Position numbers and translations under genes: made by a program
Source of the DNA: a bacterium
Lineage (GTDB): Bacteria > Armatimonadota > Chthonomonadetes > Chthonomonadales > Chthonomonadaceae
NCBI GenBank assembly: GCA_021805405.1
Contig: JAJZFK010000263.1
Coordinates: 1-7,253 of the forward strand
Direction of reading: 5' to 3'
Length of the DNA stretch: 7,253 nt
The notes under the pieces: model-generated
Database searches by the model: none
Seen by the model: only the letters and a program-made list of their open reading frames with translations
What the model was told of the DNA's origin: nothing
Shown: positions 1-6,160 of the stretch, piece by piece
Position numbering within the stretch: position 1 is the first letter of the stretch
Layout of the letters: each line of letters begins with the position of its first letter

Positions 1-27
1 GCAGATAGGCATTTTGGGGTACACTTG

Positions 28-67
28 CCTTTGAAGGAGAAGGCTGTTCCCACGCCTGTTCTCCAGG
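28..67 (+). terminator. Possible terminator hairpin of an upstream gene
   Basis: GGAGAAGGC (36-44) can pair with GCC (54-56) and TTCTCC (59-64), with a two-base bulge. CCT (28-30) and AGG (65-67) could add an outer helix. The sequence after it (TTTGTAAAT) is only weakly T-rich. It lies just before the strong Shine-Dalgarno of the phosphofructokinase gene, so it could end a gene lying left of the window or be a leader structure of this gene. The stem is imperfect, so the call is weak. Confidence 0.3.
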
Positions 68-99
68 TTTGTAAATAGAATACCAGGGGAGGACGAGCA

Positions 100-1131
100 A
101 TGAAGATCGGAATATTGACCGGAGGCGGTGACTGCCCCGGCCTCAATCCGGCGATTAGGGGCTTTGTATTACGAGGGCTCGATTATGGCTTCAAAGTACA
201 TGGTATTCGATATGGATGGAAAGGCCTCGTACAGGGAATTATCGACGATGAGCCCCTAACTGTAGCAGGTGTTGAGGAGCTTATTCGCCAGGGCGGCACG
301 GACTTACGATCATCGCGCACAAACCCATACAAAGACCCCGCGCAGCTGCAGGCAGTAAAGGATAACTTCAAGAAGTTTGGGCTCGATGCGATTGCGGCGC
401 TAGGTGGTGAAGATACTCTAGGCGTCGCCAGCAAACTGTACAAGGATGGATTTCCTACCGTCGGTATTCCCAAAACCATGGATAACGATCTTAGTGAAAC
501 AGACTACACCTTCGGCTTCGATAGCGCAGTACAGGTGAACGTAGACGCAGCCGATCGGCTGCGCGACACCGCTCGCTCGCACAGCAGAGCGATCGTTTTG
601 GAAGTAATGGGCAGGCACGCAGGCTGGGTCGCACTGCATACCGGTATCTCGGCCGGGGCTGATTTCATCTTGCTGCCAGAAATACCGCTCGACGTAGAAG
701 CGATGTGCGCGCAGGTCAAGAAAGCTCACGACAGGAAAGGTTACGCGCTGGTGGTTGCGTCTGAAGGCGTAGAACTACCCGATCTCGACGAGTCGGAGAA
801 GAAGTTGGACGCATTTGGGCATGTCATTCTAGGCGAACGAAACGTCGGCGAATGGCTAGCGAAAGAGATTGAGAAGCGAACGGGCCTTGAGACACGTTCA
901 GCAGTTACCGGACATATACAACGCGGTGGTGCGCCCAGCGCGTTCGATAGAGTGCTGGCAACGCGGCTGGGTATTCGCGCTGCTCAGTGCGTACACGAAG
1001 GCGACTTCGGCAAGATGGTCGCTACGCGCGGCGGCGATATCGTCGCTGTCGACATAGATAAGGCTGTTGGAACACTCCGTACTGTTCCCAAAGAGCTGTA
1101 TGATAGCATCGTTACGTTGTTCAACAAATAA
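100..1131 (+). CDS. pfp: 6-phosphofructokinase, group III, pyrophosphate-type donor site
   Basis: This 343-residue cytoplasmic enzyme phosphorylates fructose 6-phosphate to fructose 1,6-bisphosphate in glycolysis. The PFK signatures appear in order: nucleotide/phosphate loop GGGDCPGLN (8-16), SSRTNP (71-76), GGEDT (102-106), PKTMDND (124-130) with catalytic Asp128, MGRHAGW (170-176), SEG (221-223) and GHIQRGG (271-277). Length and motif wording match the actinobacterial-style group III family. The donor-selecting positions, equivalent to E. coli Gly104 and Gly124, are Asp105 and Lys125. In characterised enzymes such as the Amycolatopsis methanolica PPi-PFK, Asp plus Lys goes with pyrophosphate use, while Gly plus Lys occurs in ATP enzymes of this group. 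I therefore infer a reversible PPi-dependent enzyme. The ATG is supported by AGGGGAGG at 85-92, seven bases upstream. PFK family membership is near certain; donor specificity is inference. Confidence 0.95.
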   Translation: MKIGILTGGGDCPGLNPAIRGFVLRGLDYGFKVHGIRYGWKGLVQGIIDDEPLTVAGVEELIRQGGTDLRSSRTNPYKDPAQLQAVKDNFKKFGLDAIAALGGEDTLGVASKLYKDGFPTVGIPKTMDNDLSETDYTFGFDSAVQVNVDAADRLRDTARSHSRAIVLEVMGRHAGWVALHTGISAGADFILLPEIPLDVEAMCAQVKKAHDRKGYALVVASEGVELPDLDESEKKLDAFGHVILGERNVGEWLAKEIEKRTGLETRSAVTGHIQRGGAPSAFDRVLATRLGIRAAQCVHEGDFGKMVATRGGDIVAVDIDKAVGTLRTVPKELYDSIVTLFNK

Positions 1132-1160
1132 TAGGCCGAAAGTTCTGCAATCCCAATCAT

Positions 1161-1185
1161 GCACCTGCCGTAAATCGGCGGGTGC
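1161..1185 (+). other. Strong hairpin between two plus-strand genes
   Basis: GCACCTGCCG (1161-1170) pairs along its full length with CGGCGGGTGC (1176-1185) around a TAAAT loop: ten base pairs, including one G-U. No T-run follows on either strand, so it is not a canonical intrinsic terminator. It begins 29 bases after the phosphofructokinase stop and ends 55 bases before the aminopeptidase start. It could be a 3'-end stabiliser, a partial terminator, or a terminator that does not need a U-tract. Confidence 0.55.
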
Positions 1186-1240
1186 CTCAATCATAGGGCA
1201 GCCTTCCAAACGTATTCCGACATTCTGAAGGAGCGCGCGC

Positions 1241-2350
1241 ATGAAAGACCCACGATTTGCCCGACTTGCCAGACTGCTAGTCGATCACTCTATGCAGGTT
1301 TCCGCAGGTGAAAAGGTACTTATTGAAGCCTTCGACATTCCAGTTGAATTCACGCGTGTACTAATTCAAGAGATTGCTTGTCGCGGCGGTATTCCACTAG
1401 TCTCCACGTATCTCCAGCCGGTACTTCACGCGCTTATTAAAAACGCGACCGTAGAACTTATGCAGACCATTGGCGAGCTAGAACTGGCCCGTATGAAACA
1501 GGTACAGTGCTACGTAGGTATTCGTGGTTCACATAACATCAGCGAATTTAGCGATTTACCTGCCGAGAAGCTCGCATTATACGAGAAATACTGGATGCAC
1601 CCCGTACACTCAGGAGTGCGTGTACCGTCTACAAAATGGGTTGTGTTAAGATGGCCGCACTCCAGTATGGCGCAGGCAGCTGGAATGAGTACCGAGCAGT
1701 TTGAGGATTTCTATTTCGACGCATGCGCTGACGTAGATTACAAAGTGATGGCGACTGCAATGCGGCCTCTACAAGAATTAATGCAGAAAACCGAACTCGT
1801 TCACATAACCGGTACGGGCACCGACCTTACATTCAACAAAAAAGATATACCTGCAATTGGTTGCGCTGGTGAGCGGAATATTCCAGATGGCGAAATGTTC
1901 ACCTGCCCTCATCGGGAATCCGTAAATGGTACCGTGCAGTATAACTGTGACACACTTTATCGTGGCACCATCTTCAGCAACATCAAGTTAACTTTCCATA
2001 ACGGGCGCATTGTGGATGCAACTGCAGGGGCAGCTACTGAAAGGTTGAACGAGATACTGGATGCCGACGAAGGTGCCCGGTACATTGGAGAATGGTCCCT
2101 TGGATTTAACCCTAAGGTACTGACACCTATGAAGGACATCCTGTTTGACGAGAAGATTGCGGGTAGCTTCCACCTAACTCCGGGGCAAGCATACGAGGAA
2201 GCGGATAATGGCAATCGTAGCCAAATACACTGGGACATGGTGTGCATTCAACGACCAGCATACGGAGGTGGCGAGATCTATTTCGATGGAAAACTAATTC
2301 GGAAGGACGGCATATTCACCCTGCCAGAGTTAGAGGCGTTAAATCCGTAA
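1241..2350 (+). CDS. M29 family metallo-aminopeptidase (aminopeptidase T-like)
   Basis: This 369-residue protein matches peptidase family M29 (Thermus aminopeptidase T, AmpS, PepS): cytoplasmic exopeptidases with two metal ions that remove N-terminal residues from peptides. All six expected ligands are visible: Glu218 (in IPDGEMF), Glu284 (in GEWSLGFNP), His311 (in SFHLTPG), Tyr318, and His330 and Asp332 (in HWD). The spacings 218-284 (66 residues), 311-318 (7) and 330-332 (2) equal those of the Thermus enzyme ligands E250/E316, H345/Y352 and H376/D378. It is about 40 residues shorter than the roughly 410-residue Thermus enzymes, mostly ahead of the metal site, where the first ligand falls at 218 instead of 250. 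The start has GAAGGAG (1227-1233) seven bases upstream. It follows the phosphofructokinase gene after 109 bases and converges on the next gene with two bases between stops. Family assignment is strong; substrate preference cannot be told. Confidence 0.92.
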   Translation: MKDPRFARLARLLVDHSMQVSAGEKVLIEAFDIPVEFTRVLIQEIACRGGIPLVSTYLQPVLHALIKNATVELMQTIGELELARMKQVQCYVGIRGSHNISEFSDLPAEKLALYEKYWMHPVHSGVRVPSTKWVVLRWPHSSMAQAAGMSTEQFEDFYFDACADVDYKVMATAMRPLQELMQKTELVHITGTGTDLTFNKKDIPAIGCAGERNIPDGEMFTCPHRESVNGTVQYNCDTLYRGTIFSNIKLTFHNGRIVDATAGAATERLNEILDADEGARYIGEWSLGFNPKVLTPMKDILFDEKIAGSFHLTPGQAYEEADNGNRSQIHWDMVCIQRPAYGGGEIYFDGKLIRKDGIFTLPELEALNP

Positions 2351-2352
2351 AT

Positions 2353-3186
2353 CTAAGGTTTCAGTGCCATAATCGCTACAAATATGATCGCCAGAACCGC
2401 GAACCATAACCAAGCACGACGAAGCTGCCCGATGTTGCGATCTTTGCTAGACCACGAGTAGACCGCAAACCCCGCGGCTAATGCCACAAAGAGAGCCAGA
2501 AATTGCGGCACAATCTGACGGTAGCAGACAACAAATGACCCTGCAATGCCCAAGGCCGTCACGGCGATGCCAAACCGTTCCAAATATACCGGTGCCACCA
2601 CGTAACCAAGACCGCTGTCGCGCTTACGCAGCAGGCATCTCGAACGCGAAGCGGCACCCAAATGCAACAAAACAAAAGCCATAAGAAGCTGCATTGGCAC
2701 ACTGTGGATACCCAGAGCAGCTCCCGATTCTAGCCGCAAGACTGGATTTATAATCCCGCTAAGCACCAGAGCGGAATACCAATAGCGCTTGGCTCGAAAC
2801 GGTGGTATGCAATATAGCACCTGGCTCACAATCATCAAACCAAAAAGCAGGCCGATTTTACCGGAAATGTAGCTAGCTGCCACCATGGTAAACATAGCAG
2901 CACCACTTAAGAGTAGCGCATAGCTAACCGGCAGAGCAGCACCAGACTCCAGGCGCAGATCACTCCACTCATTGAGGCCGTAGAGCGCTACCCAAAGAAA
3001 AGCCCCTAAAAACATGGTGACCAGCGCATGCGTGCTGGTCACTGCACCATGAGAAACCCACACACCCAATGCGATTAGTGCCGATGTTTTTATCACCACA
3101 GGTAAGCGGTGCATAGGAATTACCTGAGCCCAACCTACCCGCGGTGTCTGGTTGTCGGAGCGAAGTCCGCAGAATTCAGTGTTCAT
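2353..3186 (-). CDS. UbiA-like membrane prenyltransferase homologue, degenerate motifs
   Basis: This 277-residue, very hydrophobic protein has about eight or nine likely membrane segments, for example near 30-45, 54-70, 86-106, 109-127, 165-178, 206-221, 226-243 and 258-275. UbiA enzymes transfer isoprenyl groups to aromatic or sugar-phosphate acceptors using two Asp-rich Mg-diphosphate motifs. The first appears here as NEWSDLRLE (72-80), matching NDxxDxxxD with E for two Asp. It is followed by the family's YCIPPFRAKR (125-134). The second Asp-rich motif is not intact; only Asp190 in RKRDSGLG lies where it should be. The octapeptide RLESGAAL occurs twice (78-85 and 151-158). Activity is therefore uncertain. 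The ATG at 3186 has no good Shine-Dalgarno. A TATTAT box ends 8 bases upstream, so a leaderless message is possible. Met25 (ATG at 3114), just before the first membrane segment, is an alternative start. The acceptor is unknown. Confidence 0.72.
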   Translation of the reverse strand: MNTEFCGLRSDNQTPRVGWAQVIPMHRLPVVIKTSALIALGVWVSHGAVTSTHALVTMFLGAFLWVALYGLNEWSDLRLESGAALPVSYALLLSGAAMFTMVAASYISGKIGLLFGLMIVSQVLYCIPPFRAKRYWYSALVLSGIINPVLRLESGAALGIHSVPMQLLMAFVLLHLGAASRSRCLLRKRDSGLGYVVAPVYLERFGIAVTALGIAGSFVVCYRQIVPQFLALFVALAAGFAVYSWSSKDRNIGQLRRAWLWFAVLAIIFVAIMALKP

Positions 3187-3215
3187 TCGCTACAAATAAT
3201 ACCCTAATGACAGTC

Positions 3216-3233
3216 TGATCGAAGCTTCAATCA
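3216..3233. promoter_or_regulatory. 18-bp imperfect palindrome, possible operator
   Basis: TGATCGAAGCTTCAATCA reads nearly the same on both strands, with a single mismatched pair (one C/A position) and the core GAAGCTTC. It lies 30 bases upstream of the ATG of the UbiA-like gene, in the 89-base gap behind the oxidoreductase gene. On the minus strand a TATTAT hexamer lies between it and the start codon. That position suits a dimeric repressor or activator site, but no regulator is encoded nearby and the role is inferred only from symmetry and place. Confidence 0.35.
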
Positions 3234-3275
3234 AGTACCAAGTTCCATCGGCCATCATTGTTCAAGATGCCTCGC

Positions 3276-4256
3276 TCAAACTTTTGCGATAGCGCCTGCC
3301 TCAGCAGATTTCCAGGCAGCCTCAGTCAATTCAATTACCCTTAGTCCCCAAATCGCGGGCGAACCTATCGGTTCGTTATGCAGAATAGCATTCACGAAGT
3401 TCACATCGGGATTGCTGCCCGACGGAAGCTCATCAGCTGTGGGCTTAGACAACTTACCATGTTCATCTGCAACTTCCAGTGAACCGTTGCGCATAAAGAA
3501 AATTCCGCGATCGCACCAGATTGTAATGTCCTCATGGAAGCGCGTGGCATTGCCTACTACCGAGATGTTACCCTGCGCCCCACCAACAAACTTGATGGAG
3601 AGAGCGGAGTTTATGTCTACTGGAACGGTCATGTTGTCTATAAATGCGCCAACGCTCGCGACGGAGAGGCCGGTTACAAATAGCAGGACGGCTAGCATGT
3701 GCGACCCAGAATCGTTAAGTTGGCCACCTCCGCTTAGCGCAGGGTCATGGCGCCAGCTGTTGGCACAGTTCTTAAGCCATTCCTGTCCTTGCAATCCCTG
3801 AACGAACTGTACCGGGCCATACGTGCCAGAGGCAATTGCGTCGCGAATGAAGAGGAATTCAGGCTGATAGTGCCGCTGATAATTAAGTACCAGTACTTTA
3901 CCGCTTTTCTTTTCTGCTTCCAATACTTCATGCGCATCCTTCACATTACAAACTAGTGGCTTTTCGCTAAGAACGTGCTGCGAGGCTGCAAGGCTGTTTA
4001 TAATCTGCTCGAAGTGAGTGGTATGCGGGGTACAGATCACGACACCATCTGTTATTCCTGCCGCAAGCAACTCCTTATGATCTTCGAATCTTCTTGCTTC
4101 CGTAAGTACTGGAAAGCGATCGACTGTGCGCTGCATATGATCGGGTTTAATATCGCATATCGCGGTAATTTCAACGCCAGGCAGTGCACTCAGCCGTTCA
4201 ATGTGCCCCCTGGCAATACCACCTGTTCCGATAATTCCTAATCGCAATTTCGCCAT
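3276..4256 (-). CDS. Gfo/Idh/MocA family NAD(P)-dependent oxidoreductase
   Basis: This 326-residue soluble dehydrogenase belongs to the family that oxidises or reduces sugars, inositols and sugar nucleotides. The N-terminal Rossmann domain shows GTGGIA (10-15) after a beta strand and Asp35 at the end of the second strand, which favours NAD over NADP. The hallmark EKP is at 98-100, with Lys99 expected at the active site. YQRHYQP (126-132) follows. The C-terminal domain carries GGGQLNDSGSH (176-186), where Asp182 and His186 fill the usual catalytic positions. I chose the ATG at 4256: MAKLRLGIIG begins directly before the first Rossmann strand and GAGAGG lies about 10 bases upstream. A TTG at 4292 would add 12 non-conserved residues. 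The UbiA-like gene follows after 89 bases on the same strand, so the two may be coexpressed, but their functions are not obviously linked. The substrate cannot be deduced. Confidence 0.93.
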   Translation of the reverse strand: MAKLRLGIIGTGGIARGHIERLSALPGVEITAICDIKPDHMQRTVDRFPVLTEARRFEDHKELLAAGITDGVVICTPHTTHFEQIINSLAASQHVLSEKPLVCNVKDAHEVLEAEKKSGKVLVLNYQRHYQPEFLFIRDAIASGTYGPVQFVQGLQGQEWLKNCANSWRHDPALSGGGQLNDSGSHMLAVLLFVTGLSVASVGAFIDNMTVPVDINSALSIKFVGGAQGNISVVGNATRFHEDITIWCDRGIFFMRNGSLEVADEHGKLSKPTADELPSGSNPDVNFVNAILHNEPIGSPAIWGLRVIELTEAAWKSAEAGAIAKV

Positions 4257-4485
4257 GTTAGGCAGTCCTCTCACGAATTGTAGTTCACGCAAATGTTTAT
4301 GCGCCGTTTAAGTACCTGATTCCTGCGACGTCCTCGACTTCTTCGGGCAATTTCAGTGTCATGCTGGTTAACGTCTGAAATCTCATGCCCTTCAAAGGAG
4401 CTACGAACGACTGCGCAGTGAATCTGTTGCGCCAAACGGATGGTCAACCTGTAAATAATACACTGTACTGCATTTAGAATAGACT
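4257..4485 (-). other. Leader region of the oxidoreductase gene
   Basis: These bases separate the oxidoreductase start from the terminator of the next minus-strand gene, so the oxidoreductase needs its own promoter here. A TATTAT -10-like box (4455-4460, minus strand) is present, but no good -35 box lies at 16-18 bases. A 29-codon ATG reading frame (4297-4386, minus) ends 41 bases before the oxidoreductase start. Its only Shine-Dalgarno-like run, GAAGGG, sits one base before the ATG, which is too close. I do not call it a gene. Confidence 0.35.
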
Positions 4486-4525
4486 ATAAAAAGTAACGAG
4501 ACATCAGTGATTACCTGATGTCTCG
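4486..4525 (-). terminator. Intrinsic terminator of VPEAG-CTERM paralogue 1
   Basis: CGAGACATCAG (4497-4507) and CTGATGTCTCG (4515-4525) form a perfect 11-bp stem with a 7-base loop. Read on the minus strand, the stem is followed by TTACTTTTTATAG. It starts 27 bases after the stop codon of the gene at 4553-5140. Stem plus T-tract fits a Rho-independent terminator and separates this gene from the oxidoreductase. Confidence 0.88.
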
Positions 4526-4552
4526 CTCGCAAACGATACACAGTTGACCCAA

Positions 4553-5140
4553 TTATTTTCTTCTGCGTCGAACACCAACAAGGCCACCGCCTACAAGGAG
4601 GAGAGCCATGGCCGCCGATGATCCGGCTTCCGGTACAGACGTGGTAAATGTACCGCTAGATCCACTGCCCGAACTTACAACACCGTTCCAACCAGAAAGA
4701 CTAATACCAAAGGAGCCCCCGGGTACTAATCCTGCAACAGGCGAGATCGCCGTTGTAGTGGTAAAGTCCCCGAGAATAGCCGCCGAATGGCCGGAGGTAA
4801 AGAATTGTGAAGGATGTGCGTCGGTACCAGCAAACACGACCGTGCCGCCAGAGTTTTTAATGTCAAAAGTTACGTTGGTAAGAATGCCGTTGCTGCTTCC
4901 CCCGCCAGTGAGTAGGCCGCTAAAATCCAGCGTATACGGCGTCCCCGTACTAATGGGAGATCCATCGTATGAGAGAACGACATTCGACGCTGTTGATGAC
5001 AAAGTACCAGCGCTATAATTAAACACTCCCCCAGCAAACGATAGCGAGTGAACACTCGCATTAGCTGCCCCTGAAAGAAGAACACCCACTGACGTTAATA
5101 CTCCGATGACCAGACCTGCCAGATTTCGAGATGTTTTCAT
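4553..5140 (-). CDS. Secreted VPEAG-CTERM (PEP-CTERM-like) protein, paralogue 1
   Basis: This 195-residue exported protein belongs to a family I cannot name. It has a signal peptide (basic MKTSR, hydrophobic 7-22, probable cleavage after ANA at residue 28). A Gly/Ser/Thr-rich, cysteine-free body carries the shared blocks SLSFAGG, FNYS, YTLDFS, ILG, SPVAG, SGWNG and SGTFTTS. The 27-residue tail starts at Val169: VPEAG, a hydrophobic stretch, then RRRRK. This three-part tail is that of PEP-CTERM proteins, which exosortases process and which often go to the surface with exopolysaccharide; here Ala replaces the usual Pro. The ATG at 5140 has AGGAG (5148-5152) seven bases upstream; an upstream frame extension to 5167 lacks this. 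It is the most divergent of the three copies, with roughly two thirds of residues matching paralogue 2. A sigma-54 promoter lies upstream and a terminator downstream, so it is probably monocistronic. Confidence 0.87.
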   Translation of the reverse strand: MKTSRNLAGLVIGVLTSVGVLLSGAANASVHSLSFAGGVFNYSAGTLSSTASNVVLSYDGSPISTGTPYTLDFSGLLTGGGSSNGILTNVTFDIKNSGGTVVFAGTDAHPSQFFTSGHSAAILGDFTTTTAISPVAGLVPGGSFGISLSGWNGVVSSGSGSSGTFTTSVPEAGSSAAMALLLVGGGLVGVRRRRK

Positions 5141-5200
5141 GTTGTATCTCCTAACCGTAATCCACAAACAGAAGTAGAAATGTCACTTCGTTGTAAACAG

Positions 5201-5227
5201 CAATTATCAACTACGACTTGGTAATTG
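5201..5227 (-). other. Possible leader hairpin of paralogue 1 mRNA
   Basis: On the minus strand, CAATTA then CAA can pair with TTG then TAATTG, with one C/A mismatch and a 7-base loop. It would start about 8 bases into the transcript expected from the sigma-54 site at 5246-5261. The stem is AU-rich and weak. It may affect mRNA stability or mean nothing. Confidence 0.25.
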
Positions 5228-5245
5228 TGCCTAATGAAGTAACAC

Positions 5246-5261
5246 GCATTTAATGTGCCAA
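5246..5261 (-). promoter_or_regulatory. Sigma-54 (-24/-12) promoter of paralogue 1
   Basis: On the minus strand the sequence reads TTGGCAC, five bases, ATGC, against the consensus TGGCAC-N5-TTGC. The invariant GG and GC are ten bases apart, as sigma-54 requires, and only one consensus base (T to A) differs. Transcription would start near 5234, giving a leader of about 94 bases before the ATG at 5140. PEP-CTERM genes in other bacteria are known to be driven by sigma-54 with the PrsK/PrsR two-component system, which supports the call. Confidence 0.7.
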
Positions 5262-5469
5262 CTTGCATTACTACGTGGATTTAGTTTTATGAAGTGCAAG
5301 ACCTTGCAACGGTGATTGGAATACACCCGAGGTTCAAGATTGCCGTGTCGTCAACTAATTTGAAATGTGCTGCCGTAACCGGCTAACAGGTGCAGATTAC
5401 AGCAACCAGCATTAGTCCAATGCGTTTACATTCGAACATGACGGTCATACAGATAGTATCAAAGGGGTT
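5262..5469. other. Non-coding region upstream of the sigma-54 promoter
   Basis: No convincing gene lies between the paralogue 1 promoter and the terminator of paralogue 2; the open frames here have no Shine-Dalgarno or recognisable motif. This is where a sigma-54 activator would bind. The only symmetric site I noted is GCCG-TAAC-CGGC (5372-5383), about 110 bases upstream of the promoter. A role as an enhancer is speculative. Confidence 0.4.
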
Positions 5470-5520
5470 GAGCGATATCAGAGGTGCTGCGCAACTTTCC
5501 GCAACACCTCTGTACAGCTC
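5470..5520 (-). terminator. Hairpin terminator of paralogue 2
   Basis: CAGAGGTGCTGCG (5479-5491) pairs with CGCAACACCTCTG (5500-5512) with one internal mismatch and an 8-base loop. GAGC (5470-5473) and GCTC (5517-5520) add an outer helix. It begins 37 bases after the stop of the gene at 5558-6148. On the minus strand no strong T-run follows, only CCCCTTTG further on, so termination efficiency is uncertain even though the stem is strong. Confidence 0.6.
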
Positions 5521-5557
5521 GCGAATTGCGAAATTTAGGTCAGTTTGCGACATCAAC

Positions 5558-6148
5558 CTATTTGCGGCGTCGGCGAAGGCCAAGCAAACTACCGCCGATA
5601 AGCAGTCCTGCCAAACCGACCGAGGTGCCTGCCTCTGGAACTGAGGTGGTAAAGGTGCCGCTTGCACCGCTTCCACTGGTGGTTATACCATTCCAGCCAG
5701 AGAACGAGATGCCGAATGAGCCGTCGGGAACCATGCCAGCGACCGGTGAAACAGCCGAGGTAGTGGTAAAGTTGCCGAGGATTCCTGCGGAATTGCCGGA
5801 AACGTAGAACGCTGAAGGAGATGCTGTGCCAGCAAACACTACAGTACCGCTGCTATTCTTAAAATCAAACGTAATACCAGTTAGGGTACCATTGGCGTTT
5901 CCGCCTCCAGACAACATTGCGCTAAAGTCTAGAGTGTAGGGCTTTCCCGTAAGGATAGGAGCACCATTGTAAGAAAGACCAGCTGTCGTGCCTGAAGCCG
6001 TTAGCATCCCCTTGCTGTAGTTAAAAATACCGCCCGCAAATGACAGGGAATTCTGGGTTCCTGCATATGCAGCACCACCAGCCATTGTTGTTAATGCGGC
6101 CGCAGCAGCTCCCACTGCTACTAGCCGAGAAACTCGAGATAGGTTCAC
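5558..6148 (-). CDS. Secreted VPEAG-CTERM (PEP-CTERM-like) protein, paralogue 2
   Basis: This 196-residue exported protein is of the same unassigned family as its two neighbours. The signal peptide is MNLSRVSR, a hydrophobic Ala/Leu stretch and probable cleavage after AYA (residue 29). The body repeats SLSFAGG, FNYS, YTLDFS, NGTLTGITFD, FAGTASPS, ILGNF, SPVAGMVP, SGWNG and SGTFTTS. The sorting tail begins at Val170 and ends RRRRK. I chose a GTG start at 6148 because AGGAGG lies exactly six bases upstream. The ATG at 6163 would put that Shine-Dalgarno inside the coding region. The GTG start also makes the N terminus (MNLSR) and length (196) match paralogue 1 (MKTSR, 195). By hand count it shares about 84% of residues with the visible part of paralogue 3. 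It is presumably anchored or released at the outer surface by an exosortase encoded elsewhere. The body's function is unknown. Confidence 0.87.
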   Translation of the reverse strand: MNLSRVSRLVAVGAAAAALTTMAGGAAYAGTQNSLSFAGGIFNYSKGMLTASGTTAGLSYNGAPILTGKPYTLDFSAMLSGGGNANGTLTGITFDFKNSSGTVVFAGTASPSAFYVSGNSAGILGNFTTTSAVSPVAGMVPDGSFGISFSGWNGITTSGSGASGTFTTSVPEAGTSVGLAGLLIGGSLLGLRRRRK

Positions 6149-6154
6149 TAATTT

Positions 6155-6160
6155 CCTCCT
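6155..6160 (-). promoter_or_regulatory. Ribosome binding site fixing a GTG start
   Basis: A perfect AGGAGG on the minus strand lies six bases (AAATTA) before the GTG at 6148. It directly follows an in-frame ATG at 6163, which would otherwise be the default start. No Shine-Dalgarno precedes that ATG. Confidence 0.75.

Noticed and set aside
898..1242. Minus-strand open frame of 114 codons
   Set aside because: It overlaps the conserved C-terminal third of the phosphofructokinase gene and has no recognisable motif.
4257..4292. N-terminal extension of the oxidoreductase to a TTG at 4292
   Set aside because: The 12 extra residues precede the normal start of the Rossmann fold, and the ATG at 4256 has its own Shine-Dalgarno.
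4608..5018. Plus-strand open frame of 136 codons opposite paralogue 1
   Set aside because: It is antisense to a well-supported secreted-protein gene. Its Pro-rich composition is the mirror of Gly/Ser/Thr codons, and similar mirror frames occur opposite the other paralogues.
4486..5520. Hairpins around the paralogues as CRISPR or mobile-element ends
   Set aside because: The hairpins differ in sequence, lie just after stop codons and in part have T-tracts. No transposase, regular spacers or target-site duplications were seen.
5390..5807. Overlapping plus-strand frames around the end of paralogue 2
   Set aside because: They cross the terminator hairpin and the antisense of the sorting tail, and lack start signals.
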